DNA of 64,000 nt, from NCBI RefSeq assembly GCF_001306135.1, contig NZ_LGKP01000042.1, forward strand, positions 62,001-126,000, read 5' to 3'. Source of the DNA: Herpetosiphon geysericola (GTDB taxonomy: Bacteria > Chloroflexota > Chloroflexia > Chloroflexales > Herpetosiphonaceae). The notes below the pieces were generated by a model. The model did not search any database. It saw nothing but the letters and a program-made list of their open reading frames with translations, and was not told where the DNA came from. A program made the translations under genes and the position numbers. Shown here piece by piece: positions 58,887 to 64,000 of the stretch (its first letter is position 1; each line of letters begins with the position of its first letter).

Positions 58887-61556
58887 TCAAAGAAGCCCTG
58901 AATCATCGAGGTGATGGAGAATATGGGCAATGCCTAGCCCAATACTGGTGTTATGGCTGACAATTCCGTTGGAAATGAAGGCATGGGTTTCTGGTACTGT
59001 CAGGTCATAACAGGGCTGGAGTCCAGTATCTTCAATGGTGACGATTTTGTCCCAAAAGAAGGCTGGGGTGGTGAGTGACTGGAGCTCAGGATAATGCTCA
59101 GCCATCTGGCGAAGTTTTGCATATCCAGGTGCCTGTAATTTGCGGAGATACATCCGAAACTCACGGGGAACCTTGTCGAACTGAATCGCTGGGAGATGCG
59201 GAACGACGTCGATATTCGTATTCGATGTGATTGGCAAGAGATGTCTGCGCTCCTGCTTGCGTTCAAGGCGAAAGCCGATATGCTCGTAAAACGCCTTGGC
59301 CTGGGTCCCGTTCATGGCGATCATCCATGCGCCTGCCTTCGAGTTGGGCCTAAACCGCCGGGTGGCAATGATGCCAAACTGGAGGAGCAAGAGATGAACC
59401 TGGTGAGCCAGGCGTTTTGATGCTGAGCAGAATTCAACCGTTCCATCATTCAGGGCTGACCCATCGGTATCAAACAAGCCTTGCAAGAACGCACGGATGA
59501 TTGACTGGGGAGCCTGAAGAATGCAGGGTGGGATTTCCTTGTGAAGTGATAGAACGTTCATGAATCCCAGCTGATTGAGCCACTCCTTGAAGAGCCGACT
59601 ATGGATACGATAGCCGTAGGAGGCGTTTTTCGTTTCAACGAGCGTTAACCCCATAGGCTTAATCTCAGTGCTGATGGCATTGAGCAGGGGGGCATCGGCT
59701 GACGTAAAGCCGACACTATTAATATGCCGCATACATCCGTCCCCTAGGATCAACCCAAACAGATAGGCTAGATCCTCGGTAAGATGTGATGGATATTCCA
59801 CAGGTTTTGGATGTCCTCCCGGGATGTTGATAGGGGTGAATGGCGGCAACGCTGTCGTATTGCCCCATACCTGATCATGGCGCTGAATGGCGATGTACTC
59901 ACCAACGGTGACATCAGCAAGCTGTTTCCACCGTCGCTCTCCATCGCGGCCGAGCACAAGAACGGGGTGGACGAGTGTTCCAGTTAGCTCATATCCGCAG
60001 CGTGACATAACACGCAGAGTGCGTTTGACACCGCTGTTGTAAAAGTGGCTAGTGTGACGGGGACCATCCGGTGTTTGCACAACGATATCTAGTCGAGCAA
60101 ATGAGTCCTCTGGCGTATGGGCAGGCATAAGCGATTCAATGGAGACAAGCCCTTGTGCTGTTGGGATAAGAGTTCCGGCACAAACGCACTTCCCGCCGCC
60201 CATTTCGACGGCCAGAAAGCCGGCATCAGGGGTTTCCCCCCACGCATCATCGTAGGTCGTCAAAAATCGCACCATCGCTGCTGCGAGGTGTTTTTGCATC
60301 GGGATAAGTCCAGGCTCATAGCCAGGAAGTGCCCGCCCGTCAGCTCGTTGGAGGTCGTTTAACCAGCCGGCCGTCAGCGGGTCCATATCCAAGCCGTATT
60401 TCGGTGGGGCCGCAGTCGTGACCGCATCTAGGAGGCTTTGAGCCGTCCCTTTGTTGGCCATCAGTTCTGCCATACCGCGATCACCGCTGTAACACCGAAG
60501 TGTTCCATCGCTTTCATCAAGCGTAAAGACCACGGGGACTCGCCGAGTGACATTGATCGTGTCTGTGATCGTAGCGCTGGTTGTTTCCCTCGTCTCGGTG
60601 TATTTTTCGGTTTTCTCTTCGGTTGATCCTTTAATCAGTTGCAATCGGCCACCGATTTCGAGGACTTCGCCGTTGATTTCGCCGTCGGCAATCCGGATCA
60701 TAGACTGGGACGGATTGAGCGGTGCTGCAGGGCGCAGCCGGGCATGAGTCAAGGTTCCGTGGGCGGCCGTATGGCTTTTTGAGCGCCAGGCTCCTCCACC
60801 CTTGATCACATCCTGCATCGCCATCGTTGGCGTACCGAGCGACCCATCCTTCCATATGATCTTCTTCTTCGTGCCAATGGGCTTCGGAAGGACATACAAC
60901 GATTCCGGCTGCTGCTCTAGGATGGGGAGGTCGCTGGCCAAAAGTTCTTTGATCCGGGCTGCTTCAGCGCGAAGCTCGGTGCCAATACGCGGAACGTCAC
61001 GCACGACCCCAAAGACAACGGCCTCTCGCCAGCGCCGGTGCTCGTCAGGAAATTGATAGATGCGGAGGTTGTCATAACACCGTGCGAGGTGATTGACCCC
61101 TTCCTGGCGGGCGAAGATGTCTTGCGGGGTGACCAAGATAGTAACACCACCGGGCTGCACCCAGCCCCCTTCTTCGATGACGCGGCGGAATCCTTTGATT
61201 TCCAGCCGACCACCGCCTTCGTGCTTCGTGTCTTCACTGAAGGGTGGATTGAGGTATGCCAGTTGGCTAAAGTGGCGTGTGGCTTGGAGCGCCTTCAAGG
61301 TGTCGCAGCACGTCACGTGGGTGGCGTGTGTGGCACACTCTTTAGCACGCTCATCGTGGATATCATTGAGATAGAGTCGTCCAGTTGGGATAGCACACTG
61401 GGCTGCAATAATGCTGGCTGCGATAGCACGACCGGCATAGGCATCCAGCATTCGGGCCGCCCCATGGGGGTCGGATACAAACGACGCCATCATTGCGGCG
61501 ACATCTGCATGGACTTCTTGGAAGCCGAAATCGGTCCAGTTTGCGATACGAGCCAT
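58887..61556 (-). CDS. DUF6094-like methylase-helicase N-terminus with intein in the Walker A motif
   Basis: 889 residues before splicing; AGGAG nine bases before the ATG. The N-terminal part reads as a methyltransferase-like fold (L-D-A-Y-A-G-R-A SAM loop and Y-L-N-P-P-F catalytic motif). After about residue 440 comes the extein junction E-M-G-G-G-K, the intein (residues 457-869), then T-S-I-G-L-G-I-A-H-I-L and the stop. Spliced, the P-loop reads G-G-G-K-T-S. The protein then stops exactly where motif Ia should follow; that motif begins the next gene. The mature product is about 476 residues. Confidence 0.85.
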   Translation of the reverse strand: MARIANWTDFGFQEVHADVAAMMASFVSDPHGAARMLDAYAGRAIAASIIAAQCAIPTGRLYLNDIHDERAKECATHATHVTCCDTLKALQATRHFSQLAYLNPPFSEDTKHEGGGRLEIKGFRRVIEEGGWVQPGGVTILVTPQDIFARQEGVNHLARCYDNLRIYQFPDEHRRWREAVVFGVVRDVPRIGTELRAEAARIKELLASDLPILEQQPESLYVLPKPIGTKKKIIWKDGSLGTPTMAMQDVIKGGGAWRSKSHTAAHGTLTHARLRPAAPLNPSQSMIRIADGEINGEVLEIGGRLQLIKGSTEEKTEKYTETRETTSATITDTINVTRRVPVVFTLDESDGTLRCYSGDRGMAELMANKGTAQSLLDAVTTAAPPKYGLDMDPLTAGWLNDLQRADGRALPGYEPGLIPMQKHLAAAMVRFLTTYDDAWGETPDAGFLAVEMGGGKCVCAGTLIPTAQGLVSIESLMPAHTPEDSFARLDIVVQTPDGPRHTSHFYNSGVKRTLRVMSRCGYELTGTLVHPVLVLGRDGERRWKQLADVTVGEYIAIQRHDQVWGNTTALPPFTPINIPGGHPKPVEYPSHLTEDLAYLFGLILGDGCMRHINSVGFTSADAPLLNAISTEIKPMGLTLVETKNASYGYRIHSRLFKEWLNQLGFMNVLSLHKEIPPCILQAPQSIIRAFLQGLFDTDGSALNDGTVEFCSASKRLAHQVHLLLLQFGIIATRRFRPNSKAGAWMIAMNGTQAKAFYEHIGFRLERKQERRHLLPITSNTNIDVVPHLPAIQFDKVPREFRMYLRKLQAPGYAKLRQMAEHYPELQSLTTPAFFWDKIVTIEDTGLQPCYDLTVPETHAFISNGIVSHNTSIGLGIAHILHHLDDSGLL
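58950..60188 (-). other. Intein with LAGLIDADG homing endonuclease
   Basis: 413 residues from Cys457 (C-V-C-A-G-T-L-I-P-T) to the terminal His-Asn (I-V-S-H-N) before Thr870. Block B-like T-L-V-H-P-V, two dodecapeptides L-F-G-L-I-L-G-D-G and L-Q-G-L-F-D-T-D-G, and C-terminal E-T-H-A-F-I-S-N-G are all in order, so splicing and endonuclease parts look intact. The insertion point between Lys and Thr of a P-loop is a common intein site. Confidence 0.9.
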
Positions 61557-61579
61557 AGTGAGTCACTCCTTATGTACGT

Positions 61580-61636
61580 GTGCGGAGTGTCCAGGTGGCC
61601 CACAGGTGCGGGCGGTCACACTGGACACTCCCGCAC
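61580..61636 (-). promoter_or_regulatory. Interleaved inverted repeat, leader of the intein-bearing gene
   Basis: Minus strand: GTGCGGG (61636-61630), CTGGACACT complement AGTGTCCAG (61629-61621), CCCGCAC (61612-61606), CTGGACACT (61594-61586) and then CCGCAC (61585-61580). The GTGCGGG strand can pair with either CCCGCAC copy, one competing with and one extending the other stem, as in a switch. Confidence 0.65.
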
Positions 61637-61645
61637 AGGGTTTGT

Positions 61646-62926
61646 TTAATCAAGCGATTCATCATCGTCATGCTCAGCGTCTGCTCCTTCAGAGACAATC
61701 ACGGGCATGAGGATGGTTTCATCTGGGTCATTAAGCCCAAACATTTCAATGGTTCCATCCGCATCAGGAACACCAACGCAGAATGAAACGATTTTTCCCC
61801 AACGGGTGCACTCGCCAGCAAGAACCCAATACCCGGTGCAGCCGGATGCTGGGATCTTGATGATGAGCCCAGCTTTGATACCCTCTTCCCATAGTCGAGC
61901 CGCCCACTCATGGCGAACTGGCAGGGGAGATGCAATATCCAACTGGTTAAAGAAGTGATCAAGATCAGCGATGCCATCTTCTCCCGTGATATGGAGAAAT
62001 GGCTGACCTACCTTTGGACGGTGGACCGTCCAATGTTCGACGACGATATGTCCGAGGCCGCTGGTTTCGAGCGGCGCATCATTCCAATGCTGACGATATT
62101 GCCCTTTTCCTTCAACACGGCGGGCTGCTGTGTAGAGTGGCATGTCAGCAATGCGATAGCCGAGGGCAACCAAGGGATTCCATTCGCGCGTCGGGAGTTT
62201 GACCAGCGCTCGCTTGGAATCCATAAAGGTAGCCCATAATGCCGTCAGTTTCTTATGTCCCCCAACAGCGCTGAAATACACAACTTCAGGAAATTGTCCT
62301 GAGGGTGTGAGCGTTGCTGGAAGGGCTGCCCAACACACCATGTCTACGCTGGCCTTGCTGGGCAATTCGGTGATCATGGGTTTTCCATCGCGCATATGAT
62401 TGCGCAGCGGATTGTTAGGGAGTGTTCTGATAAGCGACTCACCATCTTCATTGATATGCCACGAGGTACCACCGAGTGCTGTTAAACAGACAGCAAGGTG
62501 GATTGGCAGATGGTCGAGATCAGGCACATCAGTGCTTAATCCATAGTCATAGAGCCGTCGTTGTTTCCACCAGACGGTAAGTGTCTCCGCAAAAAGCATT
62601 TGGGTGATGCTTCCATCTGGGTTTGCATGCCCAACACTAGACAGCAGCGCCGTATGAATATCTCGCAGGAAGTTACTAAGAAAGCGAACGTAGGTGTATG
62701 GGCGCTGCCATGTTGCAGGGAGCCGTTCCACCTTGGCTCCATACCCATAGTAATAGGGTAGTAAGCGAAATCCTAATGTGGGCAAGATGCTGTCTGCCAT
62801 CGGATCTGCAAGAACCAGTTTCATAGGCTCGCTGGTTTCGCTGACGTTCTCAGCAGCCTTGTGTGCACGTGCATGAAGTGTGTGAATCGCCTCTCCGTCA
62901 GAGAGGCGAGAAAAAATACTGTTCAT
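61646..62926 (-). CDS. Hypothetical 426-residue protein
   Basis: ATG at 62926 with GGAGG five bases upstream; a longer frame is less likely. No known domain. Sequence alternates helices and strands with conserved-looking aromatic and Pro residues (P-Y-Y-Y-G-Y-G-A-K-V-E-R) and an acidic C-terminus (E-H-D-D-D-E-S-L-D). Located between the methylase-like gene and small plasmid genes, in the same orientation. A role in the modification/helicase system is possible but unsupported. Confidence 0.65.
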   Translation of the reverse strand: MNSIFSRLSDGEAIHTLHARAHKAAENVSETSEPMKLVLADPMADSILPTLGFRLLPYYYGYGAKVERLPATWQRPYTYVRFLSNFLRDIHTALLSSVGHANPDGSITQMLFAETLTVWWKQRRLYDYGLSTDVPDLDHLPIHLAVCLTALGGTSWHINEDGESLIRTLPNNPLRNHMRDGKPMITELPSKASVDMVCWAALPATLTPSGQFPEVVYFSAVGGHKKLTALWATFMDSKRALVKLPTREWNPLVALGYRIADMPLYTAARRVEGKGQYRQHWNDAPLETSGLGHIVVEHWTVHRPKVGQPFLHITGEDGIADLDHFFNQLDIASPLPVRHEWAARLWEEGIKAGLIIKIPASGCTGYWVLAGECTRWGKIVSFCVGVPDADGTIEMFGLNDPDETILMPVIVSEGADAEHDDDESLD

Positions 62927-63005
62927 AAAAACCTCCACAGCCGCCCAGATGAACGGCTGCATCATGCAATCGTTCCCTTGGAGCGGCGTGAACGGTTCGG
63001 TTCAA

Positions 63006-63425
63006 TCAGATCAGGCGCGCTAGTGCCTCGTCAAGTCGTTGGAGAAGCTGGCCCGAATCATCTGTGTGAACAAAGGTTGTGGTCGCCAAACTATGTTGTT
63101 CGCTTACTCGCCAGTGGCGTGAAGCATTAAAACATACTTCGACTGAGATTCCTTGTGGGTTGAGTAAATCGTTGTTACCTCCTCCTGTTGGAAGAGTAAA
63201 CCGTGCCATCCACGCAATATCACGTTCATAGCGAACGCTATACTGTGTGGTAAAGGTTGTGCCAAATGCCTGCTCAAAAAGAGCTTGGGCGTACGCTGCT
63301 GTGAAAATGCCGCGAGTGCAGTCTTCTTGTGTGGCCCATTGAAGGGGCCAATAGTGGATATTTGGGGCTGAATCGTCGCCAATCCAATGTTCATATGTTG
63401 GATCATGCGGGTCATAGAGGTACAT
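63006..63425 (-). CDS. Hypothetical 139-residue protein
   Basis: ATG with AGGAG seven bases upstream. Small alpha/beta protein with several Trp and His in the first 40 residues and no metal cluster or membrane segment. No family recognised. It precedes the 426-residue gene in the array by about 80 bases and shares its orientation and spacing habit. Confidence 0.55.
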   Translation of the reverse strand: MYLYDPHDPTYEHWIGDDSAPNIHYWPLQWATQEDCTRGIFTAAYAQALFEQAFGTTFTTQYSVRYERDIAWMARFTLPTGGGNNDLLNPQGISVEVCFNASRHWRVSEQHSLATTTFVHTDDSGQLLQRLDEALARLI

Positions 63426-63441
63426 ATGCTATCTCCTTAGC

Positions 63442-63494
63442 CATCCTTTCGGACAGCTGCATAAAAAGCGTCCAGAAGAGGAAGGTAAAGGATG
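63442..63494 (-). promoter_or_regulatory. Nested leader hairpin of the 139-residue gene
   Basis: CATCCTTT / AAAGGATG (63442-63449, 63487-63494) enclosing GGAC / GTCC. A nested, not interleaved, member of the leader group. Confidence 0.5.
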
Positions 63495-63498
63495 TATT

Positions 63499-63699
63499 TC
63501 AGGCTACATAAGCATCATCAGTTGGTGTTGATGGTTCGATTGTCGGCTGGAGGATGGGCTTGCTCAACAAGTCATACACAAGCCGATTTAATCGTGTCTC
63601 TGCTTCGAGATAGGTTGGTGCATATCCAACTAATTCTCCATTGAGATAGAGTGCAAAGTCTCCGGTTTTTCGATCATAGACGATCTGTTTTTGATACAT
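63499..63699 (-). CDS. Small plasmid/phage-type protein (66 residues)
   Basis: ATG with AGGAG about eight bases upstream. The core D-F-A-L-Y-L-N-G-E-L-V-G-Y-A-P-T-Y-L-E-A-E is a pattern I have seen in small orphan proteins of phages and Chloroflexota plasmids. The function is unknown. Its leader holds the longest interleaved repeat of the array. Confidence 0.65.
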   Translation of the reverse strand: MYQKQIVYDRKTGDFALYLNGELVGYAPTYLEAETRLNRLVYDLLSKPILQPTIEPSTPTDDAYVA

Positions 63700-63722
63700 G
63701 ACAGGAGCTCCTTCAAAAAGAA

Positions 63723-63780
63723 GGATTGCACACTAGAGTCCCTAATGAGGGCACACCGTGTGCAATCCTCATTAGGGACT
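63723..63780 (-). promoter_or_regulatory. Long interleaved inverted repeat, leader of the 66-residue gene
   Basis: Minus strand: AGTCCCTAATGA (63780-63769), GGATTGCACAC (63768-63758), TCATTAGGGACT (63748-63737), GTGTGCAATCC (63733-63723). Two 11-12 bp stems that cannot both form fully because the connecting strands are too short; a mutually exclusive pair is likely. Confidence 0.75.
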
Positions 63781-63827
63781 AATATGGAACGAATAGAAGG
63801 TATGCTTGTTTGTGATCTGAGGCTCCA

Positions 63828-64000
63828 TCAATGATGAAGCATTGTCTTTGTTTGATTCGCAGTCTGTTGGAGAACTTGTTGTGCCGCTATTTGCAGGGCA
63901 GTACCAGCGGAATCATCTGCGCGTGGTTTCCACACAGTCGCAATATGCGCCAAGTGTTCTACCTGAAGTTCGCCAAGTCTTTTGCCCCGAGTAATGGTGC
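63828..64000 (-). CDS. C-terminal part of a protein running off the right edge
   Basis: An open frame enters from the right edge and ends at 63828. It encodes 56 residues, including T-R-G-K-R-L-G-E-L-Q-V-E-H-L and A-L-Q-I-A-A-Q-Q-V-L, loosely like the C-terminal helical tails of exonuclease or phage-type small domains. No firm assignment. It is in the same orientation as the array and would be its next upstream member. Confidence 0.5.
   Translation of the reverse strand, partial: TITRGKRLGELQVEHLAHIATVWKPRADDSAGTALQIAAQQVLQQTANQTKTMLHH

Noticed and set aside
58785-58887. Ribosome bypass or frameshift joining the helicase halves
   Set aside because: A new start with its own AAGGA site exists and no matched take-off/landing codons were found, so this is only a remote alternative.

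Overview
Organism and replicon. The window reads as plasmid-like or mobile-element DNA from a Chloroflexota bacterium, most likely a Herpetosiphon-like filamentous gliding type. This is inference from content: a secreted protein of the FGYPIS / YFERQRFE / LLGRLG type that is common in Chloroflexota (5.0-5.8 kb), several huge NTPase-TPR proteins, large secreted beta-rich proteins, and about 50% GC. A replication-type protein with a candidate antisense RNA, a ParM-like segregation operon with an FtsK-like ATPase, and resolvase and IS982 remnants argue for a plasmid or plasmid-derived element. Base composition is a mosaic: 11.7-15.3 kb and the IS are GC-rich, while 25-37.9 kb is clearly AT-richer.

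Layout. 1-6 kb (minus strand): a surface/Tad-pilus-like group with a partial TadE-like pseudopilin, a large secreted protein, a CAP-domain protein and a secreted Chloroflexota protein. Two of these genes share a duplicated 40-bp structured leader followed by a terminator-like hairpin. 6-19 kb: a decayed patch (response-regulator and resolvase fragments), an XRE-NB-ARC-TPR protein, a stand-alone LuxR HTH, secreted proteins including one with a DUF1906 glycoside-hydrolase-like domain, a frameshifted TadE-like gene and a frameshifted NTPase-TPR gene. 18.8-25.2 kb: a replication/control region with a Rep-like protein, small regulators, two genes sharing a promoter box and three candidate small RNAs. 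25.2-29.8 kb: an actin-like (ParM) partition/FtsK operon behind a consensus promoter flanked by repeated operators. 29.9-37.9 kb: a RiPP cluster with an ATPase-TPR regulator, an M29 aminopeptidase, a B12-type radical SAM C-methyltransferase, a 73-residue precursor and an M3 peptidase.

38-45.5 kb (minus): a nucleotide/DNA-modification-like locus with a DndC-like sulfurtransferase, a GHKL ATPase, a second PAPS-reductase-fold protein and a DpdA-like transglycosylase. 45.7-50.5 kb: a possible group II intron remnant, a large secreted adhesin-like protein and a complete IS982 copy. 50.6-64 kb (minus): a co-oriented array with two SWIM zinc-finger proteins, a MoxR-type AAA ATPase plus a VWA/HEGGH protein (YehL/YehP/YehQ-like), an SF2 helicase, and a methylase-like protein whose Walker A motif is interrupted by an intein. 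The other helicase motifs lie on the next gene.

Most unusual features. Nearly every gene of the 38-64 kb minus-strand array is preceded, just before its Shine-Dalgarno, by a strong stem-loop of unrelated sequence. In at least six cases the arms are interleaved (B-A-B'-A'), so they must form pseudoknots or mutually exclusive hairpins. This, the helicase split exactly after the intein-bearing P-loop, and the two-peptidase RiPP cluster are the strongest candidates for undescribed biology. All calls come from reading the sequence only; no database search was run.
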